Source: Candidatus Bathyarchaeota archaeon (GTDB lineage: Archaea; Thermoproteota; Bathyarchaeia; 40CM-2-53-6; RBG-13-38-9). Taken from it: DNA of 17,418 bases. Each line of letters opens with the position of its first letter. Position 1 is the stretch's first letter. Of the stretch, positions 7,666 to 15,997 are shown one piece after another. The stretch is from positions 1 through 17,418 of the forward strand of contig JAOZGV010000154.1 of assembly GCA_026015225.1 (NCBI GenBank), given 5' to 3'. The translations under genes and the position numbers were made by a program. The notes under the pieces were generated by a model. It was not told the origin of the DNA and did not search any database. It worked only from the letters and a program-made list of their open reading frames with translations.

Positions 7666-8694
7666 CTAATCTTCCAACTTAAATATTACATCGGAAGCTA
7701 GATGCAAAAGGCCAGAATATGAAATTCGCTTTTCGATTGCAGAGAATCCAACGGTTGATAGGCCGCTTCTAGTCAATCTAACCAGTTCACCAAAATTCCT
7801 TAAATATCTTGAATACCGCTCTATTGCAAGAGAGACTTTACTAAGGTAGTAATATCTCTTTGGAAAGAAGGAAAATGGAGTAGAAACTTCCTCTATATCG
7901 CACCCAACTATTTCTATATTTTTTTGAGTTCCGATACCTTTCCTTTCGGCATATTTGAGATATTCTATCTTAGAAGGTTCTATCCCAATTATTTTTGCGG
8001 CTATAGCATCAGCGGCGACGGGATCCTTGCTAGCAATTATTACTCCAACTCTTTTAGGTACGCCATCAATTGGACCAAAACCTTCCATACCAATTATTCC
8101 ATCAATTATAGACAAATTAGGTTTGTAGAATCTATTCAAATCTACAATTATCTTGGGCATAAATCCATGATATTGAGGCCTACGTCCATGGAAAAGAACG
8201 AATCCAAATTGATTCTTTAATACGCCTGTAAATAAATAATCAACATGGGTTTTCAATTTTCCCACGCTGATTAGATAATCCGAAAAAATCATAGATTCTG
8301 GAACTTGTATTGTAGAAAGAATTTCACCATTTATATGGACGCGAACTTTGGGATCTTTTGACAGGTTTATACAACTTACATTCTTATTTTTTTGCGAAAT
8401 TAGATCATATCCTAAATAATTGAAAGTTTCATCTGCGCTTGCCTTCGAGTTATTGGTCTCTACAATCCTAATTTTGCGCTTTGTAATTTTATTAATTTTT
8501 CTTATTAAGGCGTCAACTATTTTAGGGTCTGTAGTAGTTCCTGAATCTGAAGATTTTAAAGTACAAAGATTAGGTTTTATCGAGATGTTTTCTCTTCCTT
8601 TAATATTTTCAAACCCATCAATTAGATCTATTGTCTTATCCATTCCCTCATAGATTCGATCTTCATCGCATTTCACTATAGAAACAAGAGGCAT
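7666..8694 (-). CDS. DUF362 domain protein (second copy, full motif set)
   Basis: The 342-residue protein spans the DUF362 family, whose biochemical role is not established; some members carry a ferredoxin domain. Family patterns are intact: SIKPNL (38-43), SGTTTDP (51-57), GKLKTH (145-150), LKNQFG (159-164), GMEGFGP (202-208) and DPVAAD (224-229). There is no CxxCxxC ferredoxin motif; the four cysteines are scattered (9, 44, 108, 265). There is no signal peptide or transmembrane helix, so it should be cytoplasmic. It starts only six bases after the stop of a Gfo/Idh oxidoreductase, implying translational coupling and a shared pathway. A C-terminal extension of about 60 residues (280-342) is longer than in the other copy. 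A role in sugar oxidation or epimerisation is inference from context only. Confidence 0.88.
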   Translation of the reverse strand: MPLVSIVKCDEDRIYEGMDKTIDLIDGFENIKGRENISIKPNLCTLKSSDSGTTTDPKIVDALIRKINKITKRKIRIVETNNSKASADETFNYLGYDLISQKNKNVSCINLSKDPKVRVHINGEILSTIQVPESMIFSDYLISVGKLKTHVDYLFTGVLKNQFGFVLFHGRRPQYHGFMPKIIVDLNRFYKPNLSIIDGIIGMEGFGPIDGVPKRVGVIIASKDPVAADAIAAKIIGIEPSKIEYLKYAERKGIGTQKNIEIVGCDIEEVSTPFSFFPKRYYYLSKVSLAIERYSRYLRNFGELVRLTRSGLSTVGFSAIEKRISYSGLLHLASDVIFKLED

Positions 8695-8700
8695 TATTAC

Positions 8701-9759
8701 TCAACCAATGCTCACTACAGATTTAAATCTTGAAGACTCATATGCTGAGATTACGAGCTTAAGAGAATTCATGGCATCTTCTAAAGTTATTGGTGGGTTC
8801 TTATTCTTAAGTATAGACTCTAAAAAAATATTTATTTCTTTTTGGTAAGACCATTTTAGAGCTTGATCTGGAACCTTAGGATCGAATTTTATAGGTGTAA
8901 TCTTTATCTTTCCTTTAATTTTTGATGTAATAGAATTAATCCCATAGAAAAATAGCGATGGTCCATAAAATTCAGAGCTAATTTTCCCTTTGGTTCCTAT
9001 TATTTCAATCATCCTGCTCTCAGCAATTGCTTGATAGTCAGGTAAATCTAACCATGTTATAGTGATTGTACCCAATACTTTTGATTTGAATCTAATTAAT
9101 ACAATAGCCGTATCATCTACGCTTAAATTATTTCTATGTTTAGAAAATGTGGCGTAAACTTCTACTGGTTTTCCCATCATCCAAATAAACAAATCTGCGA
9201 GATGTGAGCCTACATCAAAAAAAGCTCCCAAATATTTTTCCGCCTCGCGTTTATAATCTATTTCGCTCATATCGGGTCTATAAGGACCTGCAGTGATAAC
9301 TTCGCCTCGAATAAGAATTGGTTCCCCTATTTTCCCAGTATCTATAAATTGCTTTGCTTTAACATGATTCGGTAAAAATCTATAATTGAAACCGCTCATA
9401 AATTTGACTTTGTTCCGATTGACAGCTCTACTAATTTCTTTCCCCATTTTCAAATTAGATGCTAACGGCTTCTCACATAAAATATGTATTCCGTTTCTTG
9501 CTGCGATAGTAGCAATTTTGGAATGGGTTGGGGCAAGCGTACAAATGCTAATCGCATCAATGAGATTTGATTCAAGTAATTTTTTGTAGTCTGTAAAGCG
9601 ATGTTTAACTTCATATTTTTCTGCTATATTATCTAAAAGTTCTTTATTGATGTCGCATAATGCTATGAGTTTTGATTTTGGATTCTCGATATAAGCAGGA
9701 ATATGTGCATTCTGTGCTATCCATCCACAACCGATTACTCCAACTCTTACCAATTTCAA
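8701..9759 (-). CDS. Gfo/Idh/MocA family sugar oxidoreductase (second copy)
   Basis: The 352-residue protein is an NAD(P)-dependent oxidoreductase of the Gfo/Idh/MocA family, which oxidises or reduces sugar hydroxyls, including C3 oxidation of UDP-N-acetyl-sugar uronates in surface glycan pathways. Seen in sequence: the nucleotide-binding GVIGCGWIA (7-15), the family signature CEKPLA (95-100, Lys97), NYRF (125-128) and DVGSHLADL (182-190) with Asp182 and catalytic-site His186. It is a full-length, apparently active enzyme. The start is TTG, as no ATG occurs before the core; AAGGAAG lies about seven bases upstream. Its stop is 29 bases... its upstream neighbour is a membrane GT2 (29-base gap) and its downstream partner is DUF362 (6-base gap). 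The other Gfo/Idh copy in the cluster is clearly divergent in sequence, so the two probably act on different sugars. Confidence 0.92.
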   Translation of the reverse strand: MKLVRVGVIGCGWIAQNAHIPAYIENPKSKLIALCDINKELLDNIAEKYEVKHRFTDYKKLLESNLIDAISICTLAPTHSKIATIAARNGIHILCEKPLASNLKMGKEISRAVNRNKVKFMSGFNYRFLPNHVKAKQFIDTGKIGEPILIRGEVITAGPYRPDMSEIDYKREAEKYLGAFFDVGSHLADLFIWMMGKPVEVYATFSKHRNNLSVDDTAIVLIRFKSKVLGTITITWLDLPDYQAIAESRMIEIIGTKGKISSEFYGPSLFFYGINSITSKIKGKIKITPIKFDPKVPDQALKWSYQKEINIFLESILKNKNPPITLEDAMNSLKLVISAYESSRFKSVVSIG

Positions 9760-9788
9760 CCAAAAACTTCCTTTTAAAATCTGTCAAA

Positions 9789-10961
9789 CTAGTTAATAGT
9801 TCCTCTTTCAACTACTGTCCATATGTGATGTTTTCTAAACGAAAAAATAAAGCCCAAAAATAAATATGTCTGGTGTATGAAAAAACTAGCAAAAAGAGAA
9901 AAAATTTTAATGTTTGTTTTTAATCCAAAAAATATGATCGCGCAATTTGATATTATTGATATTAGAGTAATTATCCATGATATAGAATAAGTCCAAACAA
10001 TCATTGATAGAATTGTAAGAAATATTAATACAGGACATGCTGTTTGCATTAAATAGCGTAATGGGAAGATAAGTCTTCCAAAATCTCTATAGTTTTTATT
10101 AAAAAACATATCTCGATTCATGAGAATAGATTGAGTTAATCTACTTGCTCTCCTTATCTTTTGTTTTTTCTGTTCCTTGATCTTATGGCTAATGGGCTCA
10201 TAAAACAAAAGATATGGGACTAAAATAAATCTAAAACCATTTTTAATAATTGTTAAAGATATATTTCCATCACTAGATCCCTGCTCACATGCTATTTTAG
10301 AAAATACAGCCTTTTTAAATAAAGCAAAACAGGTGTATCCTGGAAAAGTAGAAAAAATCGCACTTTCAGCAATCATCATATTATCAAAGATATTTCGATA
10401 GGCATCTTCAATTCGTGTAGCTTCTGTAATATTACTAGAAACTGTGATCATTCTAGCTGTTACCCCACCCACATCCTCTAACTGAATCAAAATTTTTACT
10501 GCCCTTTTCAGGGCTTCCTCATGTATCGCAACATCGGCATCCGAGGTTAAAACATAGTCATATTTAGCTTCGTTTACTCCCTTATTATAACAAGCATTTA
10601 CGCCTATTCTCTTTTTATTTTTTAAAATCATTCCCTTAAGATTAAAATCTTCAATAGCTTTATTCGCCATTACTACACTCTGGTCGATTGAATGATCATC
10701 TATCACTATGACTTCGATTTTGTTAATTGGATACTCCATTTCACTAATGTTTTTTATTTTTTCATAGATTACAGTTTCTTCATTATATGTTGGTACTAAA
10801 ATAGTTATGGGGGGTAATTCTTTCAACTCTATTGGGATTTTTAATATTCTTTTTAGGCATTTAAAATAGCTAACTTTTTTATCAGTTTTGTAAACCTTGA
10901 AAAAATATAGCAAATAGATCGCAAGTACAGGACAAGATATTGAAAAAATTATCGCGATCAT
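9789..10961 (-). CDS. Membrane-bound glycosyltransferase family 2
   Basis: This 390-residue GT-A transferase has one N-terminal transmembrane helix (about 2-21), a cytoplasmic catalytic domain, and about three C-terminal helices (roughly 304-325, 328-347 and 353-375), the layout of processive or polymerase-like GT2 enzymes such as hyaluronan or poly-GlcNAc synthases. Catalytic marks are PTYNEE (57-62), VIDDHS (86-91), SDADVAIHEEAL (140-151, metal-binding Asp), SSDGNISL (229-236) in the acceptor-base region, and KIRRASR (268-274) in the place of the QxxRW motif, which is altered. The ATG has no close ribosome-binding site; a GAGGGGATGA stretch lies about 28 bases upstream. It follows the AsnB-like gene by 90 bases. 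It may extend a chain or transfer a single sugar; the altered QxxRW argues against confident assignment as a processive synthase. Confidence 0.9.
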   Translation of the reverse strand: MIAIIFSISCPVLAIYLLYFFKVYKTDKKVSYFKCLKRILKIPIELKELPPITILVPTYNEETVIYEKIKNISEMEYPINKIEVIVIDDHSIDQSVVMANKAIEDFNLKGMILKNKKRIGVNACYNKGVNEAKYDYVLTSDADVAIHEEALKRAVKILIQLEDVGGVTARMITVSSNITEATRIEDAYRNIFDNMMIAESAIFSTFPGYTCFALFKKAVFSKIACEQGSSDGNISLTIIKNGFRFILVPYLLFYEPISHKIKEQKKQKIRRASRLTQSILMNRDMFFNKNYRDFGRLIFPLRYLMQTACPVLIFLTILSMIVWTYSISWIITLISIISNCAIIFFGLKTNIKIFSLFASFFIHQTYLFLGFIFSFRKHHIWTVVERGTIN

Positions 10962-11051
10962 TAGAAAATTAAAAGATATTATTTTTATCTCATCCCCTCA
11001 AAATAAACTTACATGGCAAAAATGTGTATTGTTATGTTGCGATTACAAAAA

Positions 11052-12899
11052 TTAGACGGATTTTATCCACTTCTCCATCCATTTACCGAATAGAAAAAGT
11101 CTAATTTTATAACGCCCATAGAGTTTGTTTTTTTCTTTCAGTGCCTTATCCTTTAAAAAGAAATAAAGTTCAGGACTTAAATCCTTTAACAGATCTAAAG
11201 AATGTAATAGAAATGATTCGTGTTTTTTGTTTAGAATCCATTCTTGCAATGGAGGAACGAATCCTTGCTTGCTACGATATATGATCTCATTAGGAAGTAT
11301 ACCCTTGATTATATCTCTCATTAATATCTTTGTATGAAATAAATCCGTCTTCCATTTTGTTGGGATCTTTTGTGAAAATTCGATAAATCTATAATCTAAA
11401 AATGGGCTTCTTACTTCTAATGCTTCTGCCATCGATGCTCGGTCTACTTTAGCCAAATAGTTGTCTGGAAGAGTATTGTAAAGCATGTCATACAATCGAA
11501 ATGCTTCTGCTATACTATCCACATTATACTTATTACAATCTCTCATTTTTTTTATTGTCCAATTCCTGAATACTTCAGGTAAGAATATTTCACCTTCCAA
11601 CGCTTTTATAAAAAAGAGTGTGGGATCGTATAACGATGCTTTAAATGCCTTTTTTAATAAGAATAACGACGCATAGTTATTGAGATTTCTTTTTGCGGGG
11701 ATCTTTGATAAAAGTAGTCTTAAGAATTTTGGGATTTTTCTAATAAAATCCATTCTATATCCTACAATATGCTCATGATATCCGCCAAAAATCTCATCTC
11801 CCCCATCACCACTTAGCGCAACAGTAATGTATTCTCTTGCTTTTTTACAAAGTTTGTAGGTTGGAAATCCTGAGGAATCGCTTAAGGGCTCATCATAAAT
11901 GAATGAATAAATCTCAATGAGCTCTTCAAAATCACGCTCAGTAAATTGATACTGATGATGATTGGTATTGAAATATTCTTTAACGATTGTTATAAATGGG
12001 GTTTCATCGTATTCTCCTTCGAATCCAATAGAAAAAGTATGTAGATTTTTGATGTCTGTGAGTTCCTTCATAAATCCTACTGTAGTGCTAGAATCCAATC
12101 CTCCGCTAAGAAGAGCACCAATAGGTACATCAGAAATCATTCTTAATCGAACAGCGTCCTTAAGTAGATTTCTTCCTTCTTCTATTAATTTTCTTGAATC
12201 ATTAATGGGATTGTATTTTGGAATTTTATAATAAAACCATTTTTTAATCTTTTTTGAATCAAGATTAAAAATTAGACTCTGTCTTGGTTCTAGTTTAAAT
12301 GTGTTGGTATAAATCGTATATGGGGATGGAATAAAACCTAGAGCAAAGTATAACTCTAATGCTTCTTTATTGATTTTTTCTTTTTGATTTAACCGGAGAT
12401 ATTTATGTTTTATGATCCCTTTCAATTCAGAACTAAAGATGAATTTTTTTCCATCGAAATAGTAATAGAAAGGCTTTTGGCCAAGTCTGTCCCTTGAACA
12501 AAAAAATAAATTTTTTGCTGGATCGTAGATAACAAAAGCCCACATACCATTAAAATTATTTACGCACTTATAGCCCCACTCAATATAGCTGGCAAGTATG
12601 ACTTCTGTGTCTGTCCTTGATTTAAATTCGTATCCCTTTTTTTCTAACCTTTTTTTAATTTCTAAGAAATTATAAACCTCACCATTATGAACAATTGTCA
12701 CCAATCTGTTTCTGTGCTTGTAAGTCATAGGTTGCCTTCCAGCTTTACTGAGATCGAGAACTGAAAGTCTTACATTTCCTAAACTAATATTCCGATCTGT
12801 AAAAATGCCTTCGTCATCCGGTCCCCTATGTTTAATGGCGCTATTCATTGATTCAATTAGTTTCTTGTCGATAAAATTAAATCCGTTTATCCCACACAT
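11052..12899 (-). CDS. asnB: Asparagine synthase-like glutamine amidotransferase (AsnB family)
   Basis: The 615-residue protein has the complete two-domain AsnB layout. The N-terminal Ntn glutaminase starts MCGINGF with Cys2 as nucleophile after Met removal, then RGPDDEG (25-31), NVRLSVLDLS (42-51), HNGEVYNF (71-78) and RTDTE (95-99). The synthase domain has the ATP pyrophosphate loop LSGGLDSS (264-271), SGDGGDEIFGGY (363-374), VDRASMAEALEVRSPFLD (485-502) and KQGFVPP (544-550). Both active sites look intact. The family makes asparagine from aspartate, but copies inside glycan clusters are often thought to amidate sugar uronic acids (WbpS-like). The context, between DUF362 and a GT2, favours that role; free asparagine synthesis cannot be excluded. 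The symbol reflects family, not proven function. A TATA-like box about 30 bases before the ATG and the absence of a ribosome-binding site suggest a short-leader or leaderless start. Confidence 0.93.
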   Translation of the reverse strand: MCGINGFNFIDKKLIESMNSAIKHRGPDDEGIFTDRNISLGNVRLSVLDLSKAGRQPMTYKHRNRLVTIVHNGEVYNFLEIKKRLEKKGYEFKSRTDTEVILASYIEWGYKCVNNFNGMWAFVIYDPAKNLFFCSRDRLGQKPFYYYFDGKKFIFSSELKGIIKHKYLRLNQKEKINKEALELYFALGFIPSPYTIYTNTFKLEPRQSLIFNLDSKKIKKWFYYKIPKYNPINDSRKLIEEGRNLLKDAVRLRMISDVPIGALLSGGLDSSTTVGFMKELTDIKNLHTFSIGFEGEYDETPFITIVKEYFNTNHHQYQFTERDFEELIEIYSFIYDEPLSDSSGFPTYKLCKKAREYITVALSGDGGDEIFGGYHEHIVGYRMDFIRKIPKFLRLLLSKIPAKRNLNNYASLFLLKKAFKASLYDPTLFFIKALEGEIFLPEVFRNWTIKKMRDCNKYNVDSIAEAFRLYDMLYNTLPDNYLAKVDRASMAEALEVRSPFLDYRFIEFSQKIPTKWKTDLFHTKILMRDIIKGILPNEIIYRSKQGFVPPLQEWILNKKHESFLLHSLDLLKDLSPELYFFLKDKALKEKNKLYGRYKIRLFLFGKWMEKWIKSV

Positions 12900-12921
12900 T
12901 TTCTGAATTCAGCACAAAGTA

Positions 12922-12934
12922 TTATTTTTTAAAA
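12922..12934 (-). promoter_or_regulatory. Candidate TATA box giving a near-leaderless asnB-like transcript
   Basis: The minus strand reads TTTTAAAAAATAA, centred about 30 bases before the ATG at 12899. Archaeal transcription starts about 25 bases after the box, so the message would begin within a few bases of the ATG. That fits the lack of a Shine-Dalgarno match there. The AT-rich background limits confidence. Confidence 0.3.
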
Positions 12935-12976
12935 TTGATTGCTTATGCATATTGGTGATATAGGTTTCAAAGTTAT

Positions 12977-13900
12977 CTACATATCTAAAACAGGAGGGCG
13001 AGTGTCCCCCGTCATCTTTAAGTAACTATTTAGCAGTAAGAGCTGAATTCGCCATGATAAGTTAAATAACATATAATTCTCTTTTGGAAAGGACTTAAGT
13101 TTCTCCATGTCCCGAATTCCTTCAATGTGGATTTCCTCGCCTGAACCCACTCCTTCTTCATGAGCAAGTTTCAAATGCCTAATTTTCCAAGGATTATATC
13201 CCATTATCCGAGCTGCAACAAAATCCGCGGCTAATTGGTCCTCGCTAACTAAAATAGTCCCCAAGTTTAAGGGATATTTGCCTAATGAGATTATTCCATC
13301 AACAATAGTTAGATGACATCTAACTAGTTTGTTCATACCTACTATTGCTTTATCGAGGTTAGAATGATATACAATCTTTCTCGGTTTAGTTATGGCTCCA
13401 AAGAGATTCTTCATTCCACATGATATCGTTGTCAGCCGATGGGTTCTCAACTTTGGAACATTTATTAATAAATCACAATCGAGCATCGATTGTGCTATCT
13501 GTAAATTAAATTTGTTATCCTTGACTATTACTTTTTTTTCAACCTTTTTACATTCGCTAAGATTGATCAATCGAACTGCTTTTTTATTTGCCAATTCCTC
13601 ATATCCTAACATCCTAAAAGCATACTTAGTTCTCATAGCAGAAGCATCGGCCTCTGCAATAATAATTTCAACTTTATGATTGTAATGATTTCGGATATAA
13701 TCGATTATTGCTGATACTACCCTTGGATCAGTCGTTTCTCCTGTCGAGAAATCCCAATAATATCTGAGATTTAGTTTTAAAATCACTGTTTTTAATTGAT
13801 CTGGTAGTTTAAAGCCGCTTCTCTCAATCGCATCGAAGGTTGCTTTTTTCACTCCCTCATTACTCAAGTCATTCGTGTGAGCAATACTGACAACCGGCAT
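12977..13900 (-). CDS. DUF362 domain protein (first copy, divergent)
   Basis: The 307-residue protein matches DUF362 across its length but is more divergent than the second copy. Conserved parts are GETTDP (54-59), PKLRTH (149-154), GMKNLFG (162-168) and DQLAAD (221-226). The usual KPN is KLN here (LKLN, 41-44), and the EGxGPxxG segment seen in the other copy is replaced by SLGKYPLNLG (205-214). It has no ferredoxin cysteines, signal peptide or membrane helix. It also lacks the long C-terminal tail of the other copy. It lies 38 bases downstream of the first Gfo/Idh gene and 77 upstream of the AsnB-like gene. The function is unknown. The changed motif suggests either a different substrate or reaction, or a non-catalytic partner role. 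Confidence 0.88.
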   Translation of the reverse strand: MPVVSIAHTNDLSNEGVKKATFDAIERSGFKLPDQLKTVILKLNLRYYWDFSTGETTDPRVVSAIIDYIRNHYNHKVEIIIAEADASAMRTKYAFRMLGYEELANKKAVRLINLSECKKVEKKVIVKDNKFNLQIAQSMLDCDLLINVPKLRTHRLTTISCGMKNLFGAITKPRKIVYHSNLDKAIVGMNKLVRCHLTIVDGIISLGKYPLNLGTILVSEDQLAADFVAARIMGYNPWKIRHLKLAHEEGVGSGEEIHIEGIRDMEKLKSFPKENYMLFNLSWRIQLLLLNSYLKMTGDTRPPVLDM

Positions 13901-13938
13901 TTTTTTTTGAATCCCAAAATTCGTTACTTTTATTTATA

Positions 13939-14985
13939 CTACGTTTTACGATTTATTTTACTCGTATTTTTGTAACATTCTTCAATAATTTGGATTGATT
14001 TAAGTCCATCTACGACAGTAGCAAGTGGGGGAATTATAATATCATTTTTAATTCCTTCGAAAAAATAATGTAATTCTTTAAAATAAGAATTATAGTAGTA
14101 AGTATATGATAGAGGTTCGATCTTTCTACCCGCTATTCTTCGAAAAACATTTTTTAGTACCTCTTTTGCAGCATAAGAATAAAGATTTTGAGGAATAAAG
14201 TGATCTGTCGACATATATCTAGTCGTTCCTTGTAGATTTAATCTAAAATTGAAATGTGGAAACAACATTTTCTGAAACCATCCTACACTAATTATGCCCT
14301 TTGTAACTACATGTCTAGATTTCAAGGTTGCTATTGCGCTATCTTCTATTGGTAAGTGATAACGATAACCAAGATTTGAATAAAGAACCTCTGAATCTGA
14401 AAAAAACCATCTAAATAAATCAATTAGATGATATCCTTGATCGAGTAAAGCCCCGCCCCCAGATAATTGCGGGTTCAACCACCAATCGTGAATAGGTATA
14501 GGTTCCAGAGGATGTGCAAATGGGCCGTTAACAAAGTGTTCAAAATTTGCAATTTCAATATCTCCTAGAATACCATTCTCAAATTGATCTCTTAATTTTT
14601 GCACATGAGGAAAAAAACGATAGTTGTGTCCAATAGCCAGATTTACATTGCTCCTTTGAGTGACTTGCTGGATTTTTTTACACTCTGAAACAGTACGAGC
14701 CAAAGGTTTTTCAATAAAAATATGTAATCCCTTCTCCGCAGCAAAAGTAATACTTTCTTCATGTAAAAAATTCGGGAGTGAAATTATTACTGCATCAAGT
14801 TCATTTAATTTAAGGAGCTCTTTATAATCATTATATAGATTTTTTATTCCTAAGCTTTTTGCTTCCACCAAACCTTTCTTGGATTTATCAGCTGCAGCAA
14901 CTATTTTTATTCCATCTATGAATCTTGTATTCCTTAGGTGTAATAAACCCATATGGCCTAGGCCAATAACACCGACATTGATCAT
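13939..14985 (-). CDS. Gfo/Idh/MocA family sugar oxidoreductase (first copy)
   Basis: The protein is an NAD(P)-dependent sugar oxidoreductase. I take the ATG at 14985, which gives MINVGVIGLGHMG and 348 residues, because GGAG lies nine bases upstream; an in-frame ATG at 15006 would add seven residues but has no such site. Counting from 15006, it has GVIGLGHMG (12-20), the signature EKPLA (99-103, Lys100), GHNYRF (126-131) and GGGALLDQGYHLIDLF (183-198) with Asp189 and His193. It is full length and looks active. It lies between a dolichyl-phosphate-sugar-synthase-like GT2 (upstream) and DUF362 (downstream, 38 bases). A WbpB/WlbA-like C3 oxidation of a UDP-sugar uronate is possible, but no matching aminotransferase is in the window. 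Confidence 0.92.
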   Translation of the reverse strand: MINVGVIGLGHMGLLHLRNTRFIDGIKIVAAADKSKKGLVEAKSLGIKNLYNDYKELLKLNELDAVIISLPNFLHEESITFAAEKGLHIFIEKPLARTVSECKKIQQVTQRSNVNLAIGHNYRFFPHVQKLRDQFENGILGDIEIANFEHFVNGPFAHPLEPIPIHDWWLNPQLSGGGALLDQGYHLIDLFRWFFSDSEVLYSNLGYRYHLPIEDSAIATLKSRHVVTKGIISVGWFQKMLFPHFNFRLNLQGTTRYMSTDHFIPQNLYSYAAKEVLKNVFRRIAGRKIEPLSYTYYYNSYFKELHYFFEGIKNDIIIPPLATVVDGLKSIQIIEECYKNTSKINRKT

Positions 14986-14994
14986 CTTTTTAAA

Positions 14995-14998
14995 CTCC
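14995..14998 (-). promoter_or_regulatory. Ribosome-binding site choosing the inner ATG of the oxidoreductase
   Basis: The minus strand reads GGAG nine bases before the ATG at 14985. No comparable site precedes the ATG at 15006. It lies inside the coding extension that the earlier ATG would create. Confidence 0.45.
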
Positions 14999-15040
14999 GT
15001 GTCCATAGACCGCTGTGAAGTAATTTATCTCTCAACGAAT

Positions 15041-15907
15041 TCATTTAATATATTCTTTAAATATTGTTCTAAATATTCGAAATCCATCTTGAAAAGTTTT
15101 TAAATTTGATTTGCCAAATTTTCTTTTGTATTCTATGCTTGGGACTTCAGTAACACGCAATCCAGCTTTGATAGCTTTAATAAAAATTTCTGCCTCAATT
15201 TCAAAATCTATTGATTCTAAATGTGGAAATATTCTTCTAATCGAACTATTTTTAAAAGCTCCAAAACCATAGCATAAATCTGTATAATTGGTTGACCAAA
15301 ATAAATTAACCAAACTAACAAAGATTCTATTTCCAAATCTACGAAATGCAGTCATATCCTCGGAATAACCAGTAGATAGAAAACGGGAACCTTTTGCGAT
15401 ATCAAAGCCCATTTTGAGTGCATTAACTAATAGCGGGACTTCTTCAACACTCATCGATCCATCAGCATCCATAATCACGATTGTATGATCATCCTCATGA
15501 CCATTAAAGAGATTATTTTCATCCAATATGTTGGATTCAAGGGGCCCCTCTTCTATTTGTTTGTAATCAAAACTATTATGACATATAAGTGGCTTCTCTT
15601 TTGATAAAAAGTCAACAATACGTTCAAATGCTTGTCGTAATGCACTTCCTTTTCCATTACCATTTTGGGTGATAACTTTTACTCCAAAATATCTCGCAAT
15701 TGAAACAGTTTTATCCACAGAATTTCCATCAATAACGATAATATCATCAAAGCCAAATTGCCTTAAATTCTGAATTATTGTTCCTATAGTTTTTTCTTCA
15801 TTTAACGTGGGAATGATTATAGTAACATTTAAGGCAGGTTCTGAATTTATTAAGGATGCGATAAAATTACCGCTCTCAATTCTTTCTGTTAAGATAAGTT
15901 CATTCAA
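15041..15907 (-). CDS. Soluble glycosyltransferase family 2, dolichyl-phosphate sugar synthase-like, with an insertion
   Basis: The 288-residue GT-A enzyme resembles dolichyl-phosphate mannose/glucose synthases and archaeal AglJ-type transferases, which load the first sugar onto a polyprenyl phosphate. Motifs are IIPTLNEEKTIG (31-42), VIDGNSVDKT (58-67), GNGKGSAL (83-90), MDADGS (146-151, metal site), KGSRF (172-176) and the EIEAEIFIKA segment (236-245). Between GKGSAL and DADGS is an extra stretch of about 40 acidic, polar residues (98-141) where relatives have only a few. There is no C-terminal membrane domain, so it is probably peripheral. The start is TTG: a stop codon lies two codons upstream, the next ATG is at codon 146, and AAGGAG sits 12 bases before. 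It is a good candidate for the initiating enzyme of the pathway. Confidence 0.9.
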   Translation of the reverse strand: MNELILTERIESGNFIASLINSEPALNVTIIIPTLNEEKTIGTIIQNLRQFGFDDIIVIDGNSVDKTVSIARYFGVKVITQNGNGKGSALRQAFERIVDFLSKEKPLICHNSFDYKQIEEGPLESNILDENNLFNGHEDDHTIVIMDADGSMSVEEVPLLVNALKMGFDIAKGSRFLSTGYSEDMTAFRRFGNRIFVSLVNLFWSTNYTDLCYGFGAFKNSSIRRIFPHLESIDFEIEAEIFIKAIKAGLRVTEVPSIEYKRKFGKSNLKTFQDGFRIFRTIFKEYIK

Positions 15908-15997
15908 TATTCAAGAATACTCCTTTGAATCAAACATTTTCAAACTTCTTTTTTCCCATCCGTTTCTTAGATTGAGTAAATACTTATTAATCCTATT

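Noticed and set aside
7924..8220. Plus-strand frame of 98 codons inside the second DUF362 gene
   Set aside because: It is antisense to conserved DUF362 motifs, and its biased Tyr/Ser/Ile composition is explained by that gene.
11962..12231. Plus-strand frame of 89 codons inside the AsnB-like gene
   Set aside because: It is fully antisense to the conserved ATP-loop region and shows no independent signal.
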